Positions 8,409 through 17,049 are shown, counted from the first letter of the stretch. The stretch is DNA of 64,000 bases from Pusillimonas sp. T2 (GCF_002236805.1 NZ_NIQA01000007.1:1-64000), one strand, 5' to 3'. A program made the numbers and translations. The notes: generated by a model not told the origin, from the letters alone.

Positions 8409-9140
8409 ATGCACCACGCTGTTCAGCTGCCAAGTCTATTCACGATTAAGCCCGCTGTGTATGCCAAGCGATCCACATTGCATTGGCCACGGCTGAGCTT
8501 TGAATACCAACCTTGGACAGCAAAGATTGGACTATGCGAACCTTTGCCAGAAGCCCTGCTGAGCCAATGGATAGCGTCCTCTCGATTTTCAGGCGCACGT
8601 CAGCGCATGCAATGGGTGATGGACAATCCTTCGGTCAAACGAATATGGCCCGAGTTCATATGCCTGGTGCAGACACTCTACGCTCAGAATCTGGTCGCAG
8701 TCATGGCCAAGGCCCAGCGTGCCGGCGCCGACTACAACACGATTAGCTACCATGCGGCCGGCTTTGAACGCGTTCACTTTGCTGTTGAGCCGATAAGCTG
8801 GGGCCCTAAAATCGACTTGCCTTACGAGAAGCAAGTCAGCGAGCATGATCGCGGCGCATTAGCACGCAAAAAGGGGCGAATATTGTCCTGGGGCGAACCC
8901 TTGCGATTTGCCCATGAGTTGCGAATACATTTCTATCGCAGCATAGAGCGCGCCTTCGAGCAACGCTGGTCAGCCATATTGCACAAAATATCGGCTCAAG
9001 ATCGCAACGACCTGATTGACCTCATTCATTGCAGGCTGGTGGTCGAAGGACTGCATCCTGAACAAGTCCTTCGCAACCGAGACTACCTGAATCAAACTTA
9101 CTTGAAGGCTAAAGCCGTTGGTGAACAAACGGCGCACTGA
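8409..9140 (+). CDS. Hypothetical protein
   Basis: A 243-residue basic protein, taking the ATG at 8409 (MHHAVQLPSLFTIKPAVYAKR) which lies just after the preceding gene. No transmembrane segment. Aromatic and basic residues are spread along the chain (RWSAILHKISAQDRNDLIDLIHCRL). Its 3' end overlaps the convergent gene at 9098-9709 by about 43 bases, tail to tail. Function unknown; nucleic-acid binding is possible from the charge but not supported by a motif. Confidence 0.55.
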   Translation: MHHAVQLPSLFTIKPAVYAKRSTLHWPRLSFEYQPWTAKIGLCEPLPEALLSQWIASSRFSGARQRMQWVMDNPSVKRIWPEFICLVQTLYAQNLVAVMAKAQRAGADYNTISYHAAGFERVHFAVEPISWGPKIDLPYEKQVSEHDRGALARKKGRILSWGEPLRFAHELRIHFYRSIERAFEQRWSAILHKISAQDRNDLIDLIHCRLVVEGLHPEQVLRNRDYLNQTYLKAKAVGEQTAH

Positions 9141-9709
9141 TCCGGCTCAATGTCTTCATCGGCTTGTTTAAGCACGTCTTGATCATCAAGCAGCACGGGT
9201 TGCCAAAACCCTAGGTACCTATCACCGGTCATATCCACACCCCGAGGTTTGTATGGGGAAATTAGCCAATACTCCCTTTCGTAAAGCGCCAATTCAATGT
9301 TCTGGCCGTTGTGCCCCATGGGCACAGGACTTTGGCTAGTACGCGCATAATTGGCAATCATCACGTATCCCTGCAAATTTTGACTCGAGGGTGTCCGCTG
9401 CCTGCCTGAAGGCAAGACGCTTTCTTTCAATCGACGCTCGATCAATAACGCTTCTGGCCATGCCGACCATATACAACCGGCCATCGAGCCAGGCACTCGT
9501 TGGTGAGTCACCACGCCAATCGACTGGCCGCCAGTCACCGAATGTATTTCAAGTATCGTAGCTCCCTGTCCCTGGCCCCGACGTTCATTGGCCTGTTCGC
9601 GCAGGCGCTTCCAGGTCTGGCGATCAAACCGCGACAGCCTGCCTTGTGTTGAAGGCGCCGAGCTGACCGATTGGACTGGATCAAAGGTAAATCCTTGCTC
9701 CATGCTCAC
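9098..9709 (-). CDS. Hypothetical protein with N-terminal FTFDP motif
   Basis: A 203-residue protein opening MSMEQGFTFDPVQS. The FTFDP peptide (residues 7-11) is one of five copies of an F-[IT]-F-[DE]-P motif in this element. After a basic linker (RFDRQTWKRLREQANERRGQ) comes a beta-rich domain (ATILEIHSVTGGQSIGVV; GYVMIANYART). It is the last gene of the minus-strand helicase operon, overlapping the previous gene by 4 bases. No family recognised. It may be an accessory subunit of the helicase or recombinase (inference). Confidence 0.55.
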   Translation of the reverse strand: MSMEQGFTFDPVQSVSSAPSTQGRLSRFDRQTWKRLREQANERRGQGQGATILEIHSVTGGQSIGVVTHQRVPGSMAGCIWSAWPEALLIERRLKESVLPSGRQRTPSSQNLQGYVMIANYARTSQSPVPMGHNGQNIELALYEREYWLISPYKPRGVDMTGDRYLGFWQPVLLDDQDVLKQADEDIEPDQCAVCSPTALAFK

Positions 9710-10212
9710 CCCCGTGGCCTGGAGAACGAGTAAGCTGGAGCCGAATCGTGGTCTTGGTCTGATGACGTGAAGTCATTTGCCGATGGATTTGCGCTCTGCG
9801 CCCTTTTAGCGGCTTGGGCTGCTACCGTCGGATCAAAGATAAATTGGGTAGCCACCGGATTTGAGGCCGTTACTGTGGCCTGTCCTGTTACCTGCGTCGA
9901 CTCTTCTCTTTGGGCAACTGGATTTTGCTTGACCACCTCACGATTTGGAATCGGGCGTTGGGTCTGAAACAGCGCTGGTGCCTCAAAACTTGGGGGCGCA
10001 CGATGGGTTACAGGCAAGCGCAATGGTTCGGGCTTGCCTTGCACGAAATCGTCCCTAGAGTCCTCACCCATGATCGGAAAGTCATCAATATCTTGCTCGC
10101 CATAAAGAAGCCGCTCAAGACGGGATGGTACCTTTACCGTAATTCCCGCAAATGGATTGTCATCCTCGACTGATACCGGTTGGACTCGGCTCCAAGGGCG
10201 TTGTGGGTCCAT
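9706..10212 (-). CDS. Hypothetical, mostly disordered protein with FIFDP motif
   Basis: A 168-residue Pro/Ser/Gln-rich protein, probably disordered. An acidic patch (GEQDIDDFPIMGEDSRDDF) precedes a linker, and FIFDP occurs at residues 124-128 (ATQFIFDPTVAAQ) with a charged tail. This looks like an adaptor or scaffold more than an enzyme. It sits between the helicase gene (12 bases upstream) and the FTFDP protein gene (overlap of 4 bases), so the three are probably one operon. Confidence 0.5.
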   Translation of the reverse strand: MDPQRPWSRVQPVSVEDDNPFAGITVKVPSRLERLLYGEQDIDDFPIMGEDSRDDFVQGKPEPLRLPVTHRAPPSFEAPALFQTQRPIPNREVVKQNPVAQREESTQVTGQATVTASNPVATQFIFDPTVAAQAAKRAQSANPSANDFTSSDQDHDSAPAYSFSRPRG

Positions 10213-10223
10213 GACATAAGCTC

Positions 10224-12020
10224 CTAGAATTTGGGGGCGGACAAGGCACCGAATCCAAAACGATCGGTTTTAGTGTTGGGTTGCGAACTCGGTATACCTG
10301 CATGATCTTGATCGCGCTGCCCGATTGCGCGTTTGCGCTGGCTCCGATGTGCTTGCAACTCTTTGAGCCACTGCTGCATATCCGAACCCGGGTTCACAAT
10401 GCCTTTGGCTCGGGTCAATGCCACATACAGCAAATTTGCTTCCTGCTCAGGGAAATCACCGTCAACCAGGCCAGCCAACCATTGTTCCGCCTGATCGCAA
10501 ACAGCAAAGTCTTCGCCGATGCGCACCTGGTTGAACTCCAGGCCCTTAGCCCTGTGTGCGGTCGTCAGAATCAAATTGGCGTTGGACGCCTGACGCTGCT
10601 CATTGGCTTTGAGCTCCTGCACAATCTGCGGGATGGTTTCACCATAATCATCAATGAGCTTGACCATGATCAGCATTTCAGGATCACCACTTGCATGCGC
10701 AGCTTGTTCGTAATCGAACCAACTATCAAAGTTCTGACTGATGAAACGATCCTGTATTTCATGGTGTTTATGCACGGACAAGCGCCACACATCGAGCAAC
10801 AGGTCAACGCGGTAACGCTCAATGCCACCGACCCAATGCACACCCTGGCCGTTCACCGCTACCGCCTGAGCAATCAGTCCAGCGTTAGTGCGCGCCAAGT
10901 AAGCATACTGTTGGCGGTGATCCCAAAGTTGATCTGCCCCCATGCCCTCCAACGCCAAGGAAGAATCTTTGAACTCTGACAGCACGAGATTGGCCAACGC
11001 CGCTGTCTTGGGGCCAAATCGCCAGGATTGGGTAAGTGGATAACGATACGCTGAGTCAGGCAGATTGCGCATGGCATTAATCGCGCCGCGAAACGCATAA
11101 ATGGATTGGTGCTCATCGCCCAGATATAACAACCGCGATCCATGGCATTCGTGCTGGTAGCGAACCAGTTGCGCAGTCACAGCGTTCGCATCCTGCGCCT
11201 CGTCAAAAATCACCAGTTGTGCGCCCAGGTTCGGACGACTCATCACAAACCGCTTGAAGTAGGCGTCGTGTGGAATAGGCGTACCCGACCCCGGCGTCCA
11301 CATCATTTGCCACAACCGTCTGGCAAAGCCTGTGCACCGCACCACCATATCGTGGTCAACGCCGAGTCGCTCCACAGCCGAGTAGCCATGCTTCAGAGGA
11401 TCAAAATCCTCATCATCCGAAACGCAAAAATCATTGATGATCGCGCACACCGTAGCCGCAGCGCGGTAATTAGTCATATTCAGCGCATTGCGCACCGTGG
11501 TCGCATTCCAGCGATAGGTCACCCGTGCTCGCTGCTCACTGTTCAGTGAGGCGAACGCGATACTGTGCGGTGTTCTACTTTGCACGTGCGAACCGAAGCG
11601 CCGACGCCCTTCAGCGGCATTCTCCGTGTTAAATGCCAGATACAAGGTGCGGACATTCGGCCTGGCGTCTGTAAAACCAACGGCCGTTGAGGTCTTACCG
11701 GTGCCGGCCAACGCCATGCCCACGGTAATCTCGTGATCCGACTCAATGATTGTCCGTTGCTGATCAACGTAGTTGATACCCCGACGCGTTGCGTAATGCG
11801 GATCCAGCTGCGCTCGGCCAATTACCTGGGGGGCGATCTGCTGACTGACAGAACCCGTCGAAATCAGCGACTCGGTGTCCGACTGCCCAAATTTGAAACC
11901 CTGCGCTTGCGGGGGCTCTGGTTGCCCAGGTCGAACGGCTTGTTGTGTCGGCTTGGTAGGCAGCTCACTGGGGTCAAAGATAAAGTGCATAACAAAGTGC
12001 CTTGGCGAGTTCTGTATCAA
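10224..12020 (-). CDS. UvrD/FBH1-type superfamily 1 DNA helicase
   Basis: A 598-residue SF1A helicase that moves 3'-5' on ssDNA using ATP (family knowledge). Motifs in order: Walker A GMALAGTGKT (101-110), Walker B VIFDEAQDA (DEAQD about 273-277), motif III GDEHQSIYAFRG (301-312), LTQSWRFG, motif V TTAHRAKGLEF, motif VI LLYVALTRAKG. The layout resembles FBH1/UvrD-like plasmid helicases. An alternative ATG at 11990 gives a protein starting MHFIFDPSELP, placing the shared FIFDP motif at the very N-terminus; I favour that start on motif grounds. Followed by two small genes in the same operon. Confidence 0.88.
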   Translation of the reverse strand: MIQNSPRHFVMHFIFDPSELPTKPTQQAVRPGQPEPPQAQGFKFGQSDTESLISTGSVSQQIAPQVIGRAQLDPHYATRRGINYVDQQRTIIESDHEITVGMALAGTGKTSTAVGFTDARPNVRTLYLAFNTENAAEGRRRFGSHVQSRTPHSIAFASLNSEQRARVTYRWNATTVRNALNMTNYRAAATVCAIINDFCVSDDEDFDPLKHGYSAVERLGVDHDMVVRCTGFARRLWQMMWTPGSGTPIPHDAYFKRFVMSRPNLGAQLVIFDEAQDANAVTAQLVRYQHECHGSRLLYLGDEHQSIYAFRGAINAMRNLPDSAYRYPLTQSWRFGPKTAALANLVLSEFKDSSLALEGMGADQLWDHRQQYAYLARTNAGLIAQAVAVNGQGVHWVGGIERYRVDLLLDVWRLSVHKHHEIQDRFISQNFDSWFDYEQAAHASGDPEMLIMVKLIDDYGETIPQIVQELKANEQRQASNANLILTTAHRAKGLEFNQVRIGEDFAVCDQAEQWLAGLVDGDFPEQEANLLYVALTRAKGIVNPGSDMQQWLKELQAHRSQRKRAIGQRDQDHAGIPSSQPNTKTDRFGFGALSAPKF

Positions 12021-12092
12021 GCACTTAGTATCCTCAATCGCTTACCCAAAATACAGGTTTTAGACCAGGATATTTGCACCCCTGCGTTTTGA

Positions 12093-13316
12093 TCATGGCA
12101 CGGCAGGACTCACTGCACCCGAAGTGTTCGCGCCCAGTGACTCACTTGCCACGCCCTGTGTTTGCGTAAGCGACTCTTGCTGCCCAGGCTTAAATTCGGC
12201 CGATGAACGGTGAGCCGCTTTCTTGCTCCCATAGTTTCCCATCACGCGTTTAGGCATACACCCCATCAGCTGCGCAACTTCAGCGGCACTGGCCACCTTC
12301 TTGGCATTAGCCGAAAACTGACCGCGCATCATGTACAACGTGAACACAGGCCCATTCGGCCCAAAGCAATCGACACACGCGCGTCGCAGAAAACGACGCC
12401 TTGCCTCATAAATTCGCGAAAACGGATCCCCGGCGTGCAGATGGGCCGCAATGTTACGAAGGTGGGCATCGACCGTTTCCCGGGCTGAGTCATGGACCGG
12501 CACCAGGCGGTATTCCACCTTGGGGAACTGTTCCAGCGTCTCTTCACTGAGCCCAGGAATGGTCGGCTTGTCCAAGTGGCGCTTGAGTGTTTTGACCCGA
12601 AGGTGGGTGCGTTGCGTATCAGCCCAGCGCGCGAATTCCCACTCAGCCGGCCTCAACCCAGTGGCCAACCCTGACAGCAGCCAGTCAATCATCTCGTCTG
12701 CAGCATCCGTGCCTCTGGCCCCAAGGAAGCGAAGCAGTCTCTCAAAGTCTCGACGCGGGAACGTGCGCTTGTGCAAGGATTTGTTGCTGTAAAGAGAAAT
12801 ACTTTGTCCGGGCTTGTTGCCTCGATAGCCATGTTTTGGCAGCCCATGCTGCAGCATCAAGCATGCCTGCTCCACTTCAGGATCGTTTGCGCGCAAGGCT
12901 CGAAAACAGAACAGAAGCGCCGAGCGATAGATAAGCACCGTCTTAGGGCGTAGCCGGTCATACCGATTGATCAGAAACTCAACCAGTTCCACAGGGCTTG
13001 GCTCCTCCACATGCGGGTTAGCCAACAAGAACTTCGAGCGCAGTGAACGCAGATGCCCCTCGTAAGTTATCCGTGTTTGCTCCGATATCTTGCGCGGGTG
13101 CGTTGGCGTATGCGCGGGCGTTTGACCAAGGCTTCTTGGCTCATCCCATGGTGTATCACCTGAGTCGCGGGTTGCAAACTCGGTTTCCGGTAATACGGTA
13201 GCCACGTCTGCTTTGATACTCTCGTGTTGGTGCCCGTGGTTGGGTTCAGCAGTACCCGACTCTATCGGGTCGAAGATGAATTGGTTCTGGGGATTGATCT
13301 GATCGCTTGAAACCAC
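12093..13316 (-). CDS. Divergent tyrosine recombinase / integrase-like protein
   Basis: A 407-residue protein with FIFDP at residues 13-17, a disordered linker to about residue 75, then a core-binding-like region (TRITYEGHLRSLRSKFLL). The catalytic domain shows GLRPAEW (Arg 222), YMMRGQF (Arg 331) and GCMPKRVMGNYGSKK (Tyr 362 as likely nucleophile). The usual HxxR histidine is Tyr here and the G-H of the following box is G-C, so the active site is altered. It could integrate, resolve multimers, or be a DNA-binding derivative. Directly upstream lies the non-coding GGGAC-repeat region. Confidence 0.72.
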   Translation of the reverse strand: MVSSDQINPQNQFIFDPIESGTAEPNHGHQHESIKADVATVLPETEFATRDSGDTPWDEPRSLGQTPAHTPTHPRKISEQTRITYEGHLRSLRSKFLLANPHVEEPSPVELVEFLINRYDRLRPKTVLIYRSALLFCFRALRANDPEVEQACLMLQHGLPKHGYRGNKPGQSISLYSNKSLHKRTFPRRDFERLLRFLGARGTDAADEMIDWLLSGLATGLRPAEWEFARWADTQRTHLRVKTLKRHLDKPTIPGLSEETLEQFPKVEYRLVPVHDSARETVDAHLRNIAAHLHAGDPFSRIYEARRRFLRRACVDCFGPNGPVFTLYMMRGQFSANAKKVASAAEVAQLMGCMPKRVMGNYGSKKAAHRSSAEFKPGQQESLTQTQGVASESLGANTSGAVSPAVP

Positions 13317-14171
13317 AGTGTTCTCCTACCTAAAACGGGACGCAAAGCACGGTTTAACCGGCAGGCACTGCGCACCCCATTCAAATTTTTAGCCGCCTCG
13401 TCTTGAATCACCACTACTGGGACAGGACATTCCTAAAACGGGACTCCAATCCATCCGATTTATAAACATCGATATGGGACAAATCTAAATTCAAGGTAAT
13501 GGTGCCTACACGGAGACCGTAAATCTAGTTTTTGGAGAGCATTATTTTCGCGATTGCACTCAAGGGATCAAACGCTTTGCCATTTCGGCAAGCCAACACA
13601 CCGATCATTGATGATCTCCCCTTGGTCTCACAGGCGCCATGAATCGCTTCGGCAACAGCTCCAGGCAAATATTCACATTCTTCTTGTCCCGACTAGGCCG
13701 GGTCGGCGGCCTGCAGACAGCCACACTCACGCTTCGCTCACGCTGAAAGCGGTACTTGAGTTCAATATTTCGCACTTTCTGTGGTCTGTTTGGTTCTTAA
13801 TACACATTATGTGCAATTGCAATTTCAAACCCTTTTCCCCAAATGTGCATCGGGACATAAACAAACACGCCTTTGTGACAGACAGATCTTTCTTTTACTT
13901 TGTTTCTAAAGATAATTTCCTTTCATGATCAACTTGTGTGAATCCACGTCTGAGCGATCTTGACTAAATGCGCATTGGGACATTTACATCGACTTAATGG
14001 GACATTTTCTATCCGGGCATCCGCTCGTTGCTTCGTTCGAGCATTCATAATCAGCCCCTCAGGCAGGGGTACAAACTTGGTAGTCGGCTGGAAGCGACTT
14101 ATGTCTCCTTGCCCTTTATGAAATAGCAACTATAGTTTGCGCACACCATAGGCAGCAACTACAATTGACAC
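13317..14171. promoter_or_regulatory. Non-coding region with seven GGGAC motifs; candidate origin or operator array
   Basis: About 850 bases without a convincing gene. GGGAC occurs at 13329-13341 and 13432-13444 (both CCTAAAACGGGAC), 13418-13424, 13475-13481, 13851-13857, 13976-13982 and 13998-14004. Two copies share the longer form AAATGYGCATYGGGACAT (13841-13858 and 13968-13985). All seven are on the plus strand, and the surroundings are AT-rich. It borders the recombinase gene, so an iteron-type origin, a recombination site or a regulator array are all possible. No replication initiator is visible nearby. Confidence 0.45.
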
Positions 14172-14459
14172 AGGATCGAACTCATTAAGACCAACCTTTT
14201 TCATCATTGGTTGACCGACCTACGCGGCCGCAAGGCCCGTGCAAAGATCGAAACACGCATTCGTAGGTTACGTCTTGGAAACCCAGGCGATGTGAAGCCC
14301 GTAGGAGAAGTGATCCCTGAAATGAGGATCGATTATGGCCCGGGCTATCGCGGGCATTTCACCCGATGCGGACCAGCAGCAGTGGGCCTCTTGTACGGTA
14401 GCGATAAGGGAAGCTAGGGCAGGGACATAGCCTTAGCAAAGGCCGTTGCAGCTCAATGA
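14172..14459 (+). pseudogene. Decayed HigB/RelE-type toxin gene
   Basis: The frame reads IELIKTNLFHHWLTDLRG, then ARAKIETRIRRLRLGNPGD, VKPVGEVIPEMRIDYGPGY and LLYGSDKGS, the signature of the HigB-like addiction-module killer family. Two lesions show. The codon where the start is expected (14172) is AGG, not ATG. After DKGS an in-frame TAG (14415-14417) interrupts a sequence that continues GRDIALAKAVAAQ to a TGA at 14457 overlapping the antitoxin ATG in the normal ATGA arrangement. GYRGHFTRCG also departs from the usual GYRVYF-type core. A TTG at 14211 could still make a 68-residue fragment. The functional toxin is probably lost. Confidence 0.75.
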
Positions 14460-14761
14460 AAAGAGTAAAGATGATGGATGTAAGATTCAGTCGCTATGAC
14501 ACGGTGGACTATCTTAAGACCGAAGAAGATATTGTGGCCTACCTTGATGCTGTACTCGAGGAAGGCGAACCTGCACTGATTGCGGCTGCGCTGGGAGATG
14601 TGGCCCGCACTCGAAACTTTAGCCAGCTTGCCCGCGATGTGGGTATGAGCCGTCAGGGGCTAGATAAGGCGCTTTCTGGCCACGGCAACCCGAGCCTTTC
14701 AACGGTTGTGAAAGTTGCCCACGCGCTGGGTTTGCGGCTTTCATTTAAAGCTGCCCATTGA
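14456..14761 (+). CDS. HigA-type antitoxin (XRE-like helix-turn-helix)
   Basis: A 101-residue antidote-family protein: DTVDYLKTEEDIVAYLDAVL, then the HTH section NFSQLARDVGMSRQGLDKALSG and NPSLSTVVKVAHALGLRLSF. Such proteins bind the toxin and repress their own operon. Its ATG overlaps the ancestral toxin stop (ATGA), the normal coupling in this family, although the toxin frame is broken. It may persist as a repressor or to neutralise related toxins. Confidence 0.85.
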   Translation: MKRVKMMDVRFSRYDTVDYLKTEEDIVAYLDAVLEEGEPALIAAALGDVARTRNFSQLARDVGMSRQGLDKALSGHGNPSLSTVVKVAHALGLRLSFKAAH

Positions 14762-15110
14762 ATGCACGCTAAAGTGGCGCATCATTGAGATCCAAAGTCA
14801 CATGCAGTCGAATATTTTTCTCTGCTTGATCTTGCGCAATCTTGATTAGTTGACGTCCAGGCCTCAAGCATTTCCTGACCATCTGGTTGTGCCTAGATCT
14901 ATTAAGGCAGACACCTGCCGCTACGTTGAAGTATTCAAACACGGACCCCAAAAGCCTTTCGACCGACATCGCCAGAAGTCCGCTTTACTTAAAAAAAGCC
15001 ACCCAATAAAGTAGCGATTGATACATTAACAAAATACAATAGACTCAATTATTTAGCGCTCATTGCAGCCAGCTTATTTTGCAAGCGCGTCAACCACCAG
15101 GAGACTATCC
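14762..15110. other. Intergenic stretch, no supported gene
   Basis: About 350 bases. A minus-strand frame of 66 codons (14769-14969, MSVERLLGSVFEYFNV...) exists but has no recognisable family and no clear ribosome binding site. The last 100 bases are AT-rich and probably hold the promoter for the gene at 15111. Confidence 0.35.
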
Positions 15111-15596
15111 GTGGATCTCATAGCAAAACAACTGCAGCGAGCCGCCTTGGCAACCATTGATCGCTCATCATCTGAAATTCGTCGCGGCGTCAGCGCCCTA
15201 GAAAGCGTTGCTAGCGTGGCGTATCACGAGAAATGGGGCGATAACGTCTGCTGGGTAACTGACCGTCTTAAAGGCCAAGCCCGAGATGGTGTTGAGTCAC
15301 TTGAGCTGGCCGGAGCGGTTCCCAACCAAACGCAACAAGCCAACGCAAAGCTCTCAGAATTGATGGATGCTTGCTCTGTTGTGAAAGACTCCGCAGTTAT
15401 TGGCTCGCCGGCAACCCAAGTAACGCTCGTCGCCAAGAACTTGGCGCCGGTCAAAACGGCGTGTCTGGAACTTTCCGACGGTCTAGCCTCCTTTGCTCAT
15501 CAAATGCGAGCGACTGCGGCAGATAAGGATCGCGCGGCGCACCGTGCAACGCCATCAGAGCGCCCAAAGTTTGAGCCAGGCACTCGAGGCTTGTAG
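15111..15596 (+). CDS. Hypothetical helical protein
   Basis: About 161 residues. The GTG at 15111 is chosen because AGGAG lies just upstream; the frame extends further 5' without one. The sequence VDLIAKQLQRAALATIDRSSSEIRRGVSALESV is helical. No signal peptide, transmembrane span or known family. It precedes the DsbC-like gene, separated by a gap holding a shared-type promoter, so the two are probably separate transcription units. Confidence 0.55.
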   Translation: MDLIAKQLQRAALATIDRSSSEIRRGVSALESVASVAYHEKWGDNVCWVTDRLKGQARDGVESLELAGAVPNQTQQANAKLSELMDACSVVKDSAVIGSPATQVTLVAKNLAPVKTACLELSDGLASFAHQMRATAADKDRAAHRATPSERPKFEPGTRGL

Positions 15597-15600
15597 GCTC

Positions 15601-15631
15601 ATTTCGTTTTTTCTTTGTCGTTTGCTATCTT
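15601..15631 (+). promoter_or_regulatory. Putative promoter of the shared type
   Basis: ATTTCGTTTTTTC followed by TATCTT: -35 TTTCGT, 18-bp spacer, -10 TATCTT. Same spacing as at 5316 and 8029, and also shares TTTGCTAYCTTG with the 8029 copy. The ATG at 15665 follows. Confidence 0.45.
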
Positions 15632-15664
15632 GAAGCTGTACCTATTACAGCTGGAGTCCCGATT

Positions 15665-16483
15665 ATGCCGTTATCCTTCCGAACCACCACTATGGTCAGC
15701 GCCCTGCTACTGGCCAGCAGCCTTTCCACCAGCGCTAGTGCGTTTAACTTTGATGCCCTGGTCGATGCTGCGGTTAAGACCGCTACGGAAGAAGTAGGTA
15801 AAGCCATCACTGGTTCAGGCTCACCGGCTTCTGGCGCAACTGATTCGCAATCCAATCCCATCGGGAACCTGATCAGTTCAGTCACTGGCGCTTCGTCGGT
15901 AAACACAAGCAAGCCTGCGAGCTGGCCATCGCAGTATCGGTGGTATGCGTATGATCAAACAGCCCCGCAACCGACTAACACGGGACGGATGCGTAAGGCA
16001 TCGGTTCCAGGTTGGGAAAGTGGTTTAGCTTTCAATAGCATTCCGTTCCAACATGCAATTGTGCGTGTGCATGGGAATGGGAAGCGTAAGATGGCAATTT
16101 TTTCAGATCCTCTCTGCCCTTACTCAAAAAGACAGGAGGAGGACCTAAACAAATTGGACGATGTAACGATCTATACTTTCGTTGCACCTTTTCTTGGTCA
16201 AAAGTCAGAGCCAATAGTCCAACAAATTGTCTGCCAACCTACCAATCAAGCTCGCGCACAAGCTTGGGACAACTGGATTTTGAATCGTGTGGAGCCGCCC
16301 AAAGTCCCGAACTGTACAACCCCTTCATCGAGCATCATTCGCTCAATGCAGGGACTCATGTCCGACGATGGGCAATATTACAACCAAGTCTCTCCCACTT
16401 TAGTCTTTTCTAATAATCTAGCTGTGGGTGGATCGATTGAGAGAAAATATTTGCTTGAGATGATAGATCTCGAGTTCAAGTAA
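15665..16483 (+). CDS. DsbC-like thioredoxin-fold exported protein with CPYS in place of CxxC
   Basis: A 272-residue protein with signal peptide (MVSALLLASSLSTSASA-FNFD). The C-terminal half has the DsbC/TrbB thioredoxin pattern: MAIFSDPLCPYSKRQEEDL, then a helix, then NQVSPTLVFSNNLAVGG (cis-Pro region, G at the strand end). In isomerases the site is C-x-x-C; here residues about 150-153 are C-P-Y-S, so the resolving cysteine is missing. It may act as a chaperone or form only mixed disulfides. Probably serves assembly of the conjugative secretion system in the periplasm. A strong terminator follows. Confidence 0.75.
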   Translation: MPLSFRTTTMVSALLLASSLSTSASAFNFDALVDAAVKTATEEVGKAITGSGSPASGATDSQSNPIGNLISSVTGASSVNTSKPASWPSQYRWYAYDQTAPQPTNTGRMRKASVPGWESGLAFNSIPFQHAIVRVHGNGKRKMAIFSDPLCPYSKRQEEDLNKLDDVTIYTFVAPFLGQKSEPIVQQIVCQPTNQARAQAWDNWILNRVEPPKVPNCTTPSSSIIRSMQGLMSDDGQYYNQVSPTLVFSNNLAVGGSIERKYLLEMIDLEFK

Positions 16484-16503
16484 CCGATCTACTAGCTCAC
16501 AAT

Positions 16504-16532
16504 CGGCCGCTTTATGCGGCCGTTTTTTTTTT
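16504..16532 (+). terminator. Strong intrinsic terminator after the DsbC-like gene
   Basis: Arms CGGCCGC (16504-16510) and GCGGCCG (16516-16522) with a 5-base loop, followed by ten T residues. Canonical Rho-independent terminator, about 20 bases after the stop codon. Confidence 0.85.
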
Positions 16533-16633
16533 AGAACAACCTTCTTAGTTAAGCGCTATCCGAACCAATTATTTCCAACGAACTCTTGCATTGCCGTCCT
16601 GAGCGACTTTGACTATCGTCATACCCGATCGAA

Positions 16634-16753
16634 GTGCGGACTATCTGCCTGCTGAATCAAACCGTGCAAATCGAGCAGCACACTGAAAATTTCCCTGAAC
16701 CGGTTAAGGAACTCATTGAGTCCATAATGGTCATGGAGAGGGCTTTAAAGTAG
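16634..16753 (+). pseudogene. Short coding remnant
   Basis: A GTG-started 39-codon frame (VRTICLLNQTVQIEQHTENF, then FPEPVKELIESIMVMERALK) with a plausible amphipathic C-terminal helix. It lacks an upstream N-terminus, with a TGA a few codons before. It looks like the end of a lost gene, or it may be chance. Confidence 0.25.
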
Positions 16754-17031
16754 CTCTGGTCGGCAGCCTTTTAAGTTAAGCAGAGCCGATGAGGTTAGCC
16801 ATCCTGGGCCTAGGAAAGTGAAGGTAGTGTGGAACGGTCCTGCTCTTGCTGAAAGTGGTATTCCGTCTTAATCATCATCGCTCGTTGGCGTTCATCGGAC
16901 ATGCCTCGCCGACATAGGCCAAAGAAAATTTCATGTGCAGCTGACCGAAATGAATATCTAGTTGGTCTACCTAGGACCAATTTGCCTGCCAAACAACCGG
17001 ACAGCAGTATAACCATACGCATCAATAGTAA

Positions 17032-17049
17032 CGGCCGCTTATGCGGCCG
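17032..17049. terminator. Hairpin downstream of the minus-strand gene
   Basis: CGGCCGC (17032-17038) pairs with GCGGCCG (17043-17049), the same arms as the terminator 530 bases earlier. It lacks a clear T run on either strand, so it could be a weak terminator for 17084-17521 or a relic copy. Confidence 0.35.

Noticed and set aside
13554-13928. 124-codon plus-strand frame in the GGGAC region
   Set aside because: Composition unlike a protein of this element, with Cys/His/Phe-rich runs and no start signal.
14769-14969. 66-codon minus-strand frame after the antitoxin
   Set aside because: No recognisable family or start signal; could be a tiny gene but not supportable.
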